From positions 868,001 through 932,000 of the forward strand of contig NZ_QXCP01000004.1 of assembly GCF_003711805.1 (NCBI RefSeq): a stretch of DNA of 64,000 nt, read 5' to 3'. Shown in pieces: positions 10,022 through 20,993 of this stretch (position 1 is its first letter; the number at the start of each line of letters is the position of its first letter). A program made the translations under genes and the position numbers. A model generated the notes under the pieces. The model did not search any database. It had not been told where the DNA came from and saw only the letters and a program-made list of their open reading frames with translations. This stretch comes from Brachybacterium sp. EE-P12. GTDB lineage: Bacteria > Actinomycetota > Actinomycetes > Actinomycetales > Dermabacteraceae.

Positions 10022-11475
10022 CCGCGCAGGATCCCCGCGGCGGCCTCGCCACGGCCGCGGCGCTGCGCAGCGGCGAGCTCGAGGCGACGGCCCTGGCCGA
10101 GGAGACCCTCGCGGCCGCCCGCACCGTCGGCGCCGAGACCGGGGCGTTCGCGCACCTGCTCGAGGAGCTCACCCGCACCCAGGCCCGCGAGGCCGCCGAG
10201 CGTCTGGCCGCCGCGCGCCGCGACGGCACCCTCGAGGATCTCGCCCGCACCCATCCGCTGCTCGGCGTGCCGCTGCCGCTGAAGGACCTCACCCAGCTCG
10301 CCGGCGCCCCCTTCGAGGCGGGCAGCGCCGCACTGCGCGGGAACATCGCGACCGTCACCGACGGCGTCGCGCAGAAGATCCTCGACGGCGGCACCCTGAC
10401 CGTCGGGAAGACGACGACGCCCGAGTTCGGGATGCCCTGCTACACCGAGCCCGCGACCGGCGCACCGGCTCGCACGCCGTGGGACCTGCGGCGCACCGCC
10501 GGCGGATCCAGCGGCGGAGCGGCCGCCGCAGTCGCCGGCGGCGTCGTGCCGATCGCGCACGGCTCCGACGGCGGCGGCTCGGCCCGGATCCCCGCCGCCT
10601 GCTGCGGCGTCCTCGGGCTGAAGCCGTCTCGGGGCCTGATCTCGCCCGGTCCCCACGGCGGCGAGGGCATGGGACTGGTCACCGACGGCGTCCTCGCCCG
10701 GGAGGTGCGCGACCTCGCCGCGGGCCTCGACCTCATGGCCGGCTCCCGCCCGGGGGACTTCATGCCGGCGCCCGCCCGCCCCGGCTCGTTCCTCGAGCAG
10801 CTCCTGCACGGCGAGGCCCCGCCCCCGCTGCGGATCGCCGTGCTGCGCGAGCCGCTGGCCGCCGAGACCGACGTCCACCCCGCGGCGCTGAGGGGCCTCG
10901 AGCGCGCGGTGCGCCTGCTGGCGGACCTCGGCCACCGGACCGAGGAGATCCCCGCGCCCCTCACCCCGCAGGAGTGGCGGGCGTTCATGCCGCTGTGGAC
11001 GGTCGGCGCGGCGAGCATCCCGCTGAGCGAGTCCCAGGAGGGGCAGCTGCTGGAGCTGACCCGGTGGCTGCGCGAGCAGGGCCGCGGCTACTCCGGGGTG
11101 CAGCTCGCCGAGGCGTTCTCGGGGGTGCAGTCCCTCGCCCGCCGCATCCTCGAGGACCTCGCCGCCTTCGACGTGGTGCTCACCCCCTCGCTCGCCGCCC
11201 CGCCAGCGTTCCCCGAGACGCTCCAGCTGCCCGACGGGGCGGACGACTTCGCCGCCCAGTGCGCCTTCACACCCTGGACCAGCACCTGGAACATGCTCGG
11301 CACCGCCGCGCTGTCGGTGCCGCTGCACCGCGAGGAGCTCGACGGGGTGGAGCTGCCCTTCGGCGTCCATCTCGGCGCGACCCGGCCGGGGGAGGAACCG
11401 CTGCTGCTCTCCCTCGCCGCCCAGCTCGAGGAGCACGATCCCTGGCCGCCGGCGCGCGTCCCCCGCGCCGCATGA
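10018..11475 (+). CDS. Amidase (amidase-signature family)
   Basis: 485 residues with the Ser-cisSer-Lys triad visible: Lys89 in PLPLKDLTQ, cis-Ser165 in TAGGSSGGAAAAV and nucleophile Ser188 in HGSDGGGSARIPA. Such enzymes hydrolyse diverse amides; the substrate cannot be read from sequence, and it is not GatA because no gatB or gatC lies near. It is coupled at both ends by 4-nt overlaps to the phosphatase and S4-domain genes. Confidence 0.9.
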   Translation: MTAQDPRGGLATAAALRSGELEATALAEETLAAARTVGAETGAFAHLLEELTRTQAREAAERLAAARRDGTLEDLARTHPLLGVPLPLKDLTQLAGAPFEAGSAALRGNIATVTDGVAQKILDGGTLTVGKTTTPEFGMPCYTEPATGAPARTPWDLRRTAGGSSGGAAAAVAGGVVPIAHGSDGGGSARIPAACCGVLGLKPSRGLISPGPHGGEGMGLVTDGVLAREVRDLAAGLDLMAGSRPGDFMPAPARPGSFLEQLLHGEAPPPLRIAVLREPLAAETDVHPAALRGLERAVRLLADLGHRTEEIPAPLTPQEWRAFMPLWTVGAASIPLSESQEGQLLELTRWLREQGRGYSGVQLAEAFSGVQSLARRILEDLAAFDVVLTPSLAAPPAFPETLQLPDGADDFAAQCAFTPWTSTWNMLGTAALSVPLHREELDGVELPFGVHLGATRPGEEPLLLSLAAQLEEHDPWPPARVPRAA

Positions 11476-11900
11476 GCACGGGACAGGGGAGCGGCCCGAT
11501 CGCCGCGGACGGACCGCAGTCCGTGCGCCTGGACGTGTGGCTGTGGAGTGCTCGGCTGATGCCCACCCGCTCGGCCGCGACCGCCGCCTGCCGCGGAGGG
11601 CACGTGCGCCGCAACGGCGACCCCGTCAAGGCCGCGCAGAAGATCGTCGTGGGCGATGAGCTGCGGGTGCGCTCCCCGGGCCGGGAGCGGATCGTCGTGG
11701 TCACCAGGATCCTCACGAAGCGGGTCGGTGCGCCGATCGCCCGCGAGGCCTACGAGGACCACAGCCCCGAACCGGCCCCGCAGCTGGCCGCGGCTCCGCC
11801 GCGCCGCGCACGGGGCACGGGGCGGCCCACCAAGCGCGAGCGGCGGCAGTTCGATCGGCTGCGCGGGCGACACCTTCCGCCACGGCACGAGGAGCGCTGA
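11472..11900 (+). CDS. S4 domain RNA-binding protein (Hsp15-like)
   Basis: 142 residues. An S4 domain fills residues ~18-80 (RLDVWLWSARLMPTRSAATA, then VRRNGDPVKAAQKIVVGDEL), followed by a basic tail rich in Arg/Lys (RPTKRERRQFDRLRG). Hsp15 relatives bind stalled 50S subunits carrying peptidyl-tRNA. The ATG overlaps the amidase stop (ATGA), so this is the last gene of the operon that starts at 9153; a hairpin follows 28 nt later. Confidence 0.87.
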   Translation: MSTGQGSGPIAADGPQSVRLDVWLWSARLMPTRSAATAACRGGHVRRNGDPVKAAQKIVVGDELRVRSPGRERIVVVTRILTKRVGAPIAREAYEDHSPEPAPQLAAAPPRRARGTGRPTKRERRQFDRLRGRHLPPRHEER

Positions 11901-11928
11901 GGATCGGGTGGCGGCCCGGGACGACGCC

Positions 11929-11958
11929 GGTCCCGCCCCGAAGGCTCGAGGCGGGACC
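11929..11958. terminator. Bidirectional hairpin between the S4 gene and prsW
   Basis: Perfect 9-bp arms (GGTCCCGCC / GGCGGGACC), 12-nt loop, centred in the 74-nt gap between two convergent genes; it can serve both strands. Confidence 0.55.
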
Positions 11959-11974
11959 TGCGCGGCGGAATCGC

Positions 11975-13390
11975 TCAGCGGGCGTGGGAGAGCAGCTCCT
12001 GCCGATTGGCCGTCAGCCGCCCGAGCAGCGTCCGCTCGGTGGCGACGACCTTCGGGTTCGCGCCGTCGGCCAGGAGGCGCTGGCGGATCGAGGCGAGGTC
12101 GGCGCTCTCGCGGATGAACTTCTTCATCACCGGCTTCGCGCCGATCTGGGACGCCCAGCGCTTGCCCTCGCGTCGGCCCTTCCAGGTCGCGAGCATGTCG
12201 ACCTCCTCGTGGGTGAGCCAGCCCTGGTTCGCGTAGTCGCCCAGCCGCACTCGCGTCAGGCGGGACTCGTCCCAGATGAGCAGCACGATGACCAGCAGGA
12301 AGACGAAGGAGATGAGGGCTTGGAGGCCGTACATCACGAGCATGACGGGGATGCCTCCGCCGAGGGAGGCGGAGAGGTTCCACAGCCCGTGCAGCAGCAT
12401 GCCGGGGATCAGCGCGGGGATGAACACGAGGAAGCCCATCGCCGTGCCCCACTTGCGGGCCACGAAGCCGACGATGATGCCGGTGCACGCGGTGTAGATC
12501 GCGTGGCCGAAGATGTTCAGCACGCCCCGCATGATGAAGAGGATCAGCACCCCTGCGCCGCCGGCCTCCTCGAGGATGCGGCTGTAGTAGATGATGTTCT
12601 CGGTGAACGCGAAGCCGCCGCCGATCAGCGAGCCGTAGATCAGCCCGTCCATCGGGCCGTTGAAGTACCGCCGTGCCAGCAGCATCAGCAGCAGCAGGCC
12701 CGCGCCCTTGGTGGTCTCCTCGACCAGGGGAGCGCTGAAGACGGGACCCGCGAACTCGGCGGCTGCGCCGCTCCCGGTGACCCAGTAGACCAGCAGCGAG
12801 TTCAGGGTGTTCAGCCAGTAGCTCGTGAAGGCCGCGATCGCCGCGCCCCAGAAGACCGCGATGAGCAGCAGCGGCACGGGCTGCGGGTCCCAGCGGTCGG
12901 CGAGGAACATCACCAGCGCGATCACGACCAGCGAGATCCCGGCCAGGAAGGCCGTGACCGGCCACCAGGCGGCGTTCGCCCTGGAGCTGAGCAGGAAGTC
13001 GAGGAAGAAGTAGCCCAGCACCAGCAGCAGGGCGAAGCCCAGCACGACCATCGCGATCCACACCAGGATGCTCACGGCCGGCAGCGAGGTCGGGGCCTGC
13101 GAGACCTGCTCCACGCGCCGGGTCTGGGTGGACCAGGCGGACTGCGGCTGGGCCTGAGCGGGGCGCTGGATCGGCGCCGGGGCGTAGCGCGCCGCCGTCA
13201 GCCCCGAGGCGGGGCGCACCGAGGTGTCGTAGGCGCGGGGACTGCCGTAGTCGATGTACCGCGGTTGCTGCTGGAAGGAGGGTGCGCCCGACGCAGCCTG
13301 CGGAGCGCCCTGCCGCGGCCTGCCGGTGGGCTGGTGCCGACCGTCGGGCGGGTGCTGGCCGCTCTGCGGCGGGGGCGGGGGCTGGGACAT
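11975..13390 (-). CDS. PrsW family intramembrane metalloprotease
   Basis: 471 residues. A disordered Pro/Gln-rich cytoplasmic N-terminus (~1-85) precedes about eight membrane helices. PrsW catalytic motifs are visible: PLVEETTKG (EExxK), FTENIIYY on the next helix, and LLHGLWN. Known PrsW proteins cleave membrane anti-sigma factors or related substrates (B. subtilis RsiW); no anti-sigma gene is adjacent, so the target is open. A cytoplasmic C-terminal tail of ~100 residues follows the last helix. The start has GAGG 6 nt upstream. Divergent from clpB across 336 bp. Confidence 0.88.
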   Translation of the reverse strand: MSQPPPPPQSGQHPPDGRHQPTGRPRQGAPQAASGAPSFQQQPRYIDYGSPRAYDTSVRPASGLTAARYAPAPIQRPAQAQPQSAWSTQTRRVEQVSQAPTSLPAVSILVWIAMVVLGFALLLVLGYFFLDFLLSSRANAAWWPVTAFLAGISLVVIALVMFLADRWDPQPVPLLLIAVFWGAAIAAFTSYWLNTLNSLLVYWVTGSGAAAEFAGPVFSAPLVEETTKGAGLLLLMLLARRYFNGPMDGLIYGSLIGGGFAFTENIIYYSRILEEAGGAGVLILFIMRGVLNIFGHAIYTACTGIIVGFVARKWGTAMGFLVFIPALIPGMLLHGLWNLSASLGGGIPVMLVMYGLQALISFVFLLVIVLLIWDESRLTRVRLGDYANQGWLTHEEVDMLATWKGRREGKRWASQIGAKPVMKKFIRESADLASIRQRLLADGANPKVVATERTLLGRLTANRQELLSHAR

Positions 13391-13582
13391 GGGTGCCTCG
13401 GTCTCTGGGGAGGGGGATGCAGACGCCGCCGACGCCCCGTCGGCGTCGGTTCCCCCGGACGGACGGTGCGCGGCTCCCGCCCGATGCTACAGCGGCCGGT
13501 TCCTGCGCAGCGGGTCGGACCCCGGGATGTGGACGAGCCGGCGACGTGCACGCGAGCGGACGACTCGCGGGGGACATCCCAA

Positions 13583-13605
13583 GGTTGAGCGGAATAGACT
13601 CAACC
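13583..13605. promoter_or_regulatory. HAIR operator (HspR-binding inverted repeat) of clpB
   Basis: GGTTGAG, 9-nt spacer, CTCAACC. The core TTGAG-N9-CTCAA is the known HAIR (HspR-associated inverted repeat) half-site arrangement found at dnaK and clpB of Streptomyces and mycobacteria. HspR itself is not encoded in this window. Confidence 0.85.
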
Positions 13606-13616
13606 CTGGCGACGTT
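13591..13616 (+). promoter_or_regulatory. Sigma-R/sigma-H-like promoter overlapping the HAIR operator
   Basis: GGAAT at 13591-13595 is followed by an 18-nt spacer and GTT at 13614-13616 (context CGTTG). This matches the redox/heat ECF sigma consensus GGAAT-N18-GTT of Streptomyces SigR and mycobacterial SigH. The -35 element lies inside the HAIR repeat, so bound HspR would block this promoter. Confidence 0.6.
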
Positions 13617-13726
13617 GACCTGAGCATGCCGGGAGGAGCTCTCCCGCTCAGAGCACCGCCCGGAATCCAGACCGGACCACCGACCAGGGGCCCGCACCGC
13701 CGAGCCCGCATCGCAGAAGGAGCACC

Positions 13727-16387
<2,661 letters not shown>

Positions 16388-16405
16388 GCGCCCCGGCGAC
16401 ACCGG

Positions 16406-16445
16406 CCCGCCCTGTGCCAGGAGCAGCGACCTGGCCCGGGGCGGG
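16406..16445 (+). terminator. Nested hairpin terminator after clpB
   Basis: Inner GCCAGG / CCTGGC (8-nt loop) inside outer CCCGCC / GGCGGG, starting 19 nt after the clpB stop; no U-tract. Confidence 0.5.
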
Positions 16446-16470
16446 CCCTGCCGTGCAGGATGCGTCCTGA

Positions 16471-16501
16471 GCCCGGCGCCGCCCGTCGCCCGGCGCCGGG
16501 C
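16471..16501 (-). terminator. Hairpin directly after the WXG-like gene
   Basis: 11-bp perfect arms (GCCCGGCGCCG / CGGCGCCGGGC) with a 9-nt loop, only 3 nt past the stop of the minus-strand gene. Confidence 0.5.
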
Positions 16502-16504
16502 GGC

Positions 16505-17656
16505 TCATCCCTGCGGGTCCCACGGCATCGGCGCGTGCTCGCGCCGGGTGGCGTACCAGCTCTCCGCATCGCTGAACGAGTCGAGGAAGGCCTCGTAGTC
16601 CTCGCCCCGGCCGCGCAGGCCGCCCGAGAGCTCCGCGAGACCGTCGGCCGCCTCCGGGCTGACGGGGCGGAGAGCGTCCGCGCCGTCGCCGAGCAGATCG
16701 GCGCCGGTCTCCGCATAGGCCGGGAGCGCGGAGGTGCTCAGCAGCTCCGCGGAGGTCCCGGCAGAGCGGAACAACCCGCGCTCCGCGGCGGCCGCCGCGC
16801 CGTTCCAGTCGCCCTCTCCGAGCGCGCCGGTGATCTCGGAGCCGGTCTGGAGCACGTTCGCCCAGCTCCGGTCCGCGATGTCCGCGACCTGACCGAGCCT
16901 CGAGTCCTCGCCGAGCACCGGCTCGGTGAGCCGATGGGGGAGGCGGGAGGCGTCCGCGAGCGGCTGGAGCTGCTCGAGCCCGGCATCGGCGAGGGCGCGG
17001 TCGACGCCGTCGTGGAGCTCCCCGAGCCCGCTGTGCACGTCCATCGTGGTCTGGATCGTGCCGGCGACGGGGACGGCCCCCAGCACGGAGCGGCGATCCT
17101 CCTGCGCGCCGGCCAGGATCTCCGGATCCAGGGCGAGCTCGTCACCCCCGGGCTCCAGCCCGCGAGGCTGCAGGAACGGGGCGGAGGTCGGCATGAACGG
17201 CCCGCCGATCAGCGGCCCCCAGCCGCCCGAGGGCTCCGGCACGGGAGGGAGATGCGGGAACGGGGCCACGGGGCCCTCGGCCTGGAAGGGGCCGCCGATC
17301 CAGCGTCCGGGATCATCGAGCACGCTCGGTCTGCGCAGCCGCCGGACGAACTCTCCCCCGGGCAGCTCCGCCCGCACGGCGGCTCCGGGGTCGACCTGCG
17401 AGGCGCGCTCCTGCTCCCAGGCGTGGCGACGCGCGGCGAGCGCGGCCGCCCGCAGGTCTGCGGCGACCACGAGAGCCGCTTCGGCCATCGTCCCGGTGCG
17501 GCGTCGGTGGGCGTCGGCGTCCGGACCGACCCAGGTCACCGCCGCGGCGGTCTCCCGCAGCAGACCGATCAGCTCGCGCAGGCGCAGCGCCTTCTCGTGC
17601 AGGCGCTCGGCGAGCTCGGCCAGGGCATCGGGGTCGCATCCGCAGAAGATGTTCAT
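16505..17656 (-). CDS. WXG100-like N-terminal domain protein, unknown function
   Basis: 383 residues, no named family recognised over its whole length. Residues 1-~90 are helical and look like a WXG100/ESX-type hairpin: two amphipathic helices around TWVGPDADAHRRRTG, with Trp-Val-Gly at the turn. A Pro/Gly-rich linker (~100-165, with two similar IGGPF segments) leads to a helical acidic C-terminal half of ~200 residues. There is no signal peptide or membrane helix. No eccC, eccB or other type VII secretion gene is in the window, so export is only a possibility. TACGGT lies 6 nt before the ATG. Its short N-terminal Cys pair (IFCGCD) is unusual. Confidence 0.7.
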   Translation of the reverse strand: MNIFCGCDPDALAELAERLHEKALRLRELIGLLRETAAAVTWVGPDADAHRRRTGTMAEAALVVAADLRAAALAARRHAWEQERASQVDPGAAVRAELPGGEFVRRLRRPSVLDDPGRWIGGPFQAEGPVAPFPHLPPVPEPSGGWGPLIGGPFMPTSAPFLQPRGLEPGGDELALDPEILAGAQEDRRSVLGAVPVAGTIQTTMDVHSGLGELHDGVDRALADAGLEQLQPLADASRLPHRLTEPVLGEDSRLGQVADIADRSWANVLQTGSEITGALGEGDWNGAAAAAERGLFRSAGTSAELLSTSALPAYAETGADLLGDGADALRPVSPEAADGLAELSGGLRGRGEDYEAFLDSFSDAESWYATRREHAPMPWDPQG

Positions 17657-17662
17657 GGCGCG

Positions 17663-17668
17663 ACCGTA
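17663..17668 (-). promoter_or_regulatory. Candidate -10 box TACGGT, leaderless WXG-like gene
   Basis: On the minus strand TACGGT is followed by 6 nt and the ATG at 17656; no ribosome binding site intervenes. Confidence 0.45.
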
Positions 17669-17750
17669 GGGCGACGGGCGCCTCGCCTGCTCGCCATTGC
17701 GCGGGACTGTGGATGACGGGCGGATGTGGAGGAACGGTCAGCGCACGAGC

Positions 17751-17794
17751 GAGCCCCGAGGGGCACCGGTCGCAGCCGGTGCTCCTCGGGGCTC
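17751..17794 (-). terminator. Long hairpin terminator after leuS
   Basis: 19-bp arms with one G-T mismatch and a 6-nt loop, 22 nt past the leuS stop on the minus strand. One of the strongest hairpins in the window. Confidence 0.7.
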
Positions 17795-17815
17795 GGGATC
17801 CTCCGCTCGCGCCGC

Positions 17816-20773
17816 TCAGACCACGATGTTGACGATCTTCGGGGCCCGGACGATGACCTTGCGGATCGTCCGGCCCTCGAGCAGCTCCTGCACGCGCGGC
17901 TCGGCCATCACGGCGGCCTCGAGGTCCTCCGCGGAGATCTCGGGGTCGACCTCGACCCGGTGGCGCACCTTGCCCTTGACCTGGACCACGCAGGTGACCT
18001 GCTCGGCCTTCAGCAGCTCGGGGTCGGCCACCGGGTAGGCGACGCGCGAGATCCCGCCGGAGCGGCCCAGCCGCACCCACAGCTCCTCCGCCAGGTGCGG
18101 GGCGAGCGGCGAGACCATCAGCACCAGCGGCTCGACCGCCTCGCGCGGCACGGAGCCGGTCGCGGTGAGCTGCTTGGTCAGGTGGTTCACCAGCTCGATG
18201 AGCTTCGCGACCGCGGTGTTGAACTGCATGCGCTCCATGTCGCGGCCCACGCCGTCGATCGCGCGGTGCACCGCCTGCTTCGTGGGCAGGTCCGCCGGCT
18301 CGTCGGAGACGCTCAGGCGCCCCGTCTCCTCGTCGACCACCAGGCGCCACAGGCGCTGCAGGAAGCGCTGCGAGCCGACCACGGCGCGGGTCTCCCAGGG
18401 GCGGGAGAGGTCCAGCGGGCCCATCGACATCTCGTACACGCGCAGGGTGTCCGCGCCGTACTCCTCGTACATGTCGTCGGGCGCGACCGCGTTCTTCAGC
18501 GACTTGCCCATCTTCCCGTACTCCTGGGTGACCGGCTCGCCCTGGTAGGTGAAGGTGCCGTCGGCCTCCGCGACGACCTCCTCGGCCGGCACGTGCACGC
18601 CGCGGGCATCGGTGTAGGCGAAGGCCTGGATGTAGCCCTGGTTGAACAGTCGGTGGAAGGGCTCCTGGCTGCTGACGTCCCCGCGGTCGAAGAGCACCTT
18701 GTGCCAGAACCGCGCGTACAGCAGGTGCAGCACCGCATGCTCGACGCCGCCGACGTACAGGTCCACGCCGCCGACGCCGCCGGCCTCGCGGGCGCCCAGC
18801 CAGTACTTCTCGTTCTCCGGCCGCACCAGGACCTCGTCCTCGGCGGGGTCGATGTAGCGCAGGTGGTACCAGGACGAGCCCGCCCACTGCGGCATCGTGT
18901 TGGTCTCGCGCAGGTAGCGCTTCGGGCCCTCGCCCAGGTCCAGCTCGACCTCGACCCAGTCCGCGGCCCGCGACAGCGGGGTCTGCGGCTCGGTGTCCGC
19001 ATCCATCGGGTCGAAGGTCTTCGGGGAGAAGTCCTCCACCTCCGGCAGGTCCACCGGCAGCATCGACTCCGGCAGCGGGATCGGGGTCTCGGGATCCGCC
19101 GGGTCGTAGACGATCGGGAAGGGCTCGCCCCAGTAGCGCTGACGGGAGAACAGCCAGTCCCGCAGGCGGTAGGTGGTGCGGGCGCGGCCGAAGCCCTTCT
19201 CCTCGGCGTAGGCGGTCGCGCGCGCCTTCGCCTCGTCCGCGTCCAGGCCGTTGAGGTCCAGCTCCGCGGAGGCGGAGTTGATCTTCTCGCCCTCCCCGGT
19301 CCAGGCACCGCCGGTGAAGTCCTCCGGCGGGCGGACGGTGCGGATGACCGGCAGCTCGAAGCGGTCCGCGAAGGCGAAGTCGCGCTCGTCCTCGGCGGGC
19401 ACGGCCATGATCGCGCCGGTGCCGTAGCCCGTCAGCACGTAGTCGGCGGTGAACACCGGCAGTTCGCGCCCGTCCATCGGGTTCCGTGCGACCAGGCCGG
19501 TGAACACGCCGGTCTTCTCACGGCCCTCGGCGGTGCGCTCGTCCTCGTCGAGCTCGTCGGCGCGCGCCCGGTAGGCCGCGACGGCCTCGCGCGGGCTCGC
19601 CGCGCCGCCGGTCCATGCCTCGTTCGTCCCCTCCGGCCACGCCGCGGGCAGCGCGGCGACGTCGGCCAGCAGGGCGTGCTCGGGGGAGAGGACGCAGAAG
19701 GTCGCGCCGAACAGGGTGTCGGCGCGCGTGGTGAACACGTCGAAGGAGGCCTCGGGCGCGTCGGCGAGCCCCGTGACGGGGAAGGTGATCTGGGCGCCGT
19801 GGCTGCGGCCGATCCAGTTGCGCTGCATGGAGCGGATCGACTCGGGCCAGTCCACGCGATCCAGGTCGTCGATCAGGCGGTCGCCGTAGGCGGTGATGCG
19901 CATGTTCCACTGGCGCAGGCGTCGGGTGAACACCGGGAAGTTGCCGCGCTCGGACCGCCCCTCGGCGGTGACCTCCTCGTTCGCCAGCACCGTGCCGAGG
20001 CCCGGGCACCAGTTCACGGGGGTCTCGGAGATGTAGGCCAGGCGGAAGGCGTCCGCGAGCTGCGCGATCTCCGTCTCGCTCGCACCGGGCACGTCCGCGG
20101 AGCCGCGTCCCTGCCAGGAGGCCGGGATCGGCAGGCCCTGCCGCTCGGCCAGGGCGAAGGGGTCGATCGTGCCGGCGCGCAGCTCCTCGCGCAGCTCGGC
20201 GATCGGGCGCGCCCGGCCGGTGATGCCGTCGGCGTTCGGGGCGTCGGGGTCGTACCAGGAGTCGAAGATCCGCAGGAAGATCCACTGCGTCCACTTCACG
20301 AACTGCGGGTCCGTGGTCGCCAGCGAGCGGCGCGCGTCGTGGGACAGGCCCAGCCGGTGCAGCTGTCGGCGCATGTTCGCCACGTTCGCCTCGGTGGTGG
20401 TGCGCGGGTGCGTGCCGGTCTGGACCGCGTACTGCTCGGCCGGCAGGCCGAAGGCGTCGTAGCCCATCGTGTACAGCACGTTCTTGCCGAGCATCCGCTG
20501 GTGGCGGGCGACGACATCGGTCGCGATGTAGCCCAGCGGGTGGCCGACGTGCAGCCCTGACCCCGAGGGGTAGGGGAACATGTCCATGATGTACATCTTC
20601 TCGGGCGCCGAGGACCCTGCCGCGACGGCCTCCTCGAGCGAGGGCGCGGTGCCGCGCAGCTCGCCGACGGGGTTGTCGGCGAAGAAGGTGCCCTCCTCGT
20701 CCCAGCGCTGCTGCCAGCGCAGCTCGATCTCGTCCGCCATCGCCGCGGTGTACCGGTGCGGGGCCTCGCTCAT
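17816..20773 (-). CDS. leuS: Leucyl-tRNA synthetase
   Basis: 985-residue class Ia synthetase charging tRNA-Leu in the cytoplasm. Visible: HIGH-type motif in [16 protein letters not shown], the CP1 editing domain (insert around residues 240-450), zinc/leucine-specific regions, and KMSKS as KMGKSLKN. Length is usual for actinobacterial LeuRS. The ATG at 20773 has GGAGG 10 nt upstream; the open frame extends 37 codons further but would run through the terminator. Expression appears to be controlled by a leucine-codon leader peptide and attenuator (20834-20961). Confidence 0.97.
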   Translation of the reverse strand: MSEAPHRYTAAMADEIELRWQQRWDEEGTFFADNPVGELRGTAPSLEEAVAAGSSAPEKMYIMDMFPYPSGSGLHVGHPLGYIATDVVARHQRMLGKNVLYTMGYDAFGLPAEQYAVQTGTHPRTTTEANVANMRRQLHRLGLSHDARRSLATTDPQFVKWTQWIFLRIFDSWYDPDAPNADGITGRARPIAELREELRAGTIDPFALAERQGLPIPASWQGRGSADVPGASETEIAQLADAFRLAYISETPVNWCPGLGTVLANEEVTAEGRSERGNFPVFTRRLRQWNMRITAYGDRLIDDLDRVDWPESIRSMQRNWIGRSHGAQITFPVTGLADAPEASFDVFTTRADTLFGATFCVLSPEHALLADVAALPAAWPEGTNEAWTGGAASPREAVAAYRARADELDEDERTAEGREKTGVFTGLVARNPMDGRELPVFTADYVLTGYGTGAIMAVPAEDERDFAFADRFELPVIRTVRPPEDFTGGAWTGEGEKINSASAELDLNGLDADEAKARATAYAEEKGFGRARTTYRLRDWLFSRQRYWGEPFPIVYDPADPETPIPLPESMLPVDLPEVEDFSPKTFDPMDADTEPQTPLSRAADWVEVELDLGEGPKRYLRETNTMPQWAGSSWYHLRYIDPAEDEVLVRPENEKYWLGAREAGGVGGVDLYVGGVEHAVLHLLYARFWHKVLFDRGDVSSQEPFHRLFNQGYIQAFAYTDARGVHVPAEEVVAEADGTFTYQGEPVTQEYGKMGKSLKNAVAPDDMYEEYGADTLRVYEMSMGPLDLSRPWETRAVVGSQRFLQRLWRLVVDEETGRLSVSDEPADLPTKQAVHRAIDGVGRDMERMQFNTAVAKLIELVNHLTKQLTATGSVPREAVEPLVLMVSPLAPHLAEELWVRLGRSGGISRVAYPVADPELLKAEQVTCVVQVKGKVRHRVEVDPEISAEDLEAAVMAEPRVQELLEGRTIRKVIVRAPKIVNIVV

Positions 20774-20833
20774 GGGTGAATCGTCCTCCGAAGGGATCGG
20801 TGCGGCCGGAGCCGCCAGTCGTCTCGTGACATG

Positions 20834-20857
20834 AAAAAACCCTCGCGCAGGCGAGGG
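20834..20857 (-). terminator. Intrinsic terminator (attenuator) in the leuS leader
   Basis: On the minus strand a perfect 7-bp stem CCCTCGC / GCGAGGG with a CTGC loop is followed by TTTTTT, the only textbook U-tract terminator I see in the window. It lies 60 nt upstream of the leuS ATG and 38 nt downstream of the leader-peptide stop. No gene ends here, so its position argues for attenuation. A second hairpin (GGTGC / GCACC, 20869-20885) lies just before it, and GCGAG at 20891-20895 could pair with CTCGC of the terminator stem to form an antiterminator. Confidence 0.8.
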
Positions 20858-20895
20858 GAGCCGCATCGGTGCCTCACTGCGCACCGGGCGCTCGC

Positions 20896-20961
20896 TCAGG
20901 AGCGCGGGGTGGGCGCGGGCCTGGTCCGACGCGGCGTCGTAAGCAGGAGCCGTTCAGTCAC
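20896..20961 (-). CDS. Leucine-rich leader peptide of leuS
   Basis: A 21-codon frame opening GTG ACT GAA CGG CTC CTG CTT, i.e. [12 protein letters not shown] and then an Arg/Pro-rich end before TGA. Residues 5-7 are three adjacent leucines using three different codons. The GTG lies 6 nt after a TAGGAT -10 box, so it would be translated from a leaderless mRNA. Position between promoter and terminator of leuS fits ribosome-mediated attenuation: stalling at the Leu codons when charged tRNA-Leu is scarce would favour an antiterminator. Similar leuS leader peptides have been predicted in some Streptomyces. No experiment supports this one. Confidence 0.7.
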   Translation of the reverse strand: MTERLLLTTPRRTRPAPTPRS

Positions 20962-20967
20962 CGGGCC

Positions 20968-20973
20968 ATCCTA
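20968..20973 (-). promoter_or_regulatory. -10 box TAGGAT of the leuS leader transcript
   Basis: TAGGAT on the minus strand, 6 nt before the leader-peptide GTG. The -35 region would fall on the end of the upstream AEC gene and is weak (TGAGTC at 17-bp spacing). Confidence 0.55.
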
Positions 20974-20993
20974 GCGCGCTCCCGGCCCGGGAC

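Larger units (their letters stand above)
13391..13726. other. 336-bp divergent intergenic region between prsW and clpB
   Basis: Contains the HAIR operator (13583-13605) and a sigma-R/sigma-H-like promoter (13591-13616) for clpB, leaving a 5' leader of about 100 nt. The prsW-proximal ~180 bp show no strong palindrome and no convincing small gene. Confidence 0.7.

Noticed and set aside
10018..11475. GatA subunit of the amidotransferase
   Set aside because: The amidase signature fits, but gatC and gatB are absent and the gene sits in a phosphatase/S4 operon.
20834..20961. T-box riboswitch upstream of leuS
   Set aside because: No T-box consensus or stem I features could be found in the 188-nt leader; the Leu-codon leader peptide explains the terminator better.
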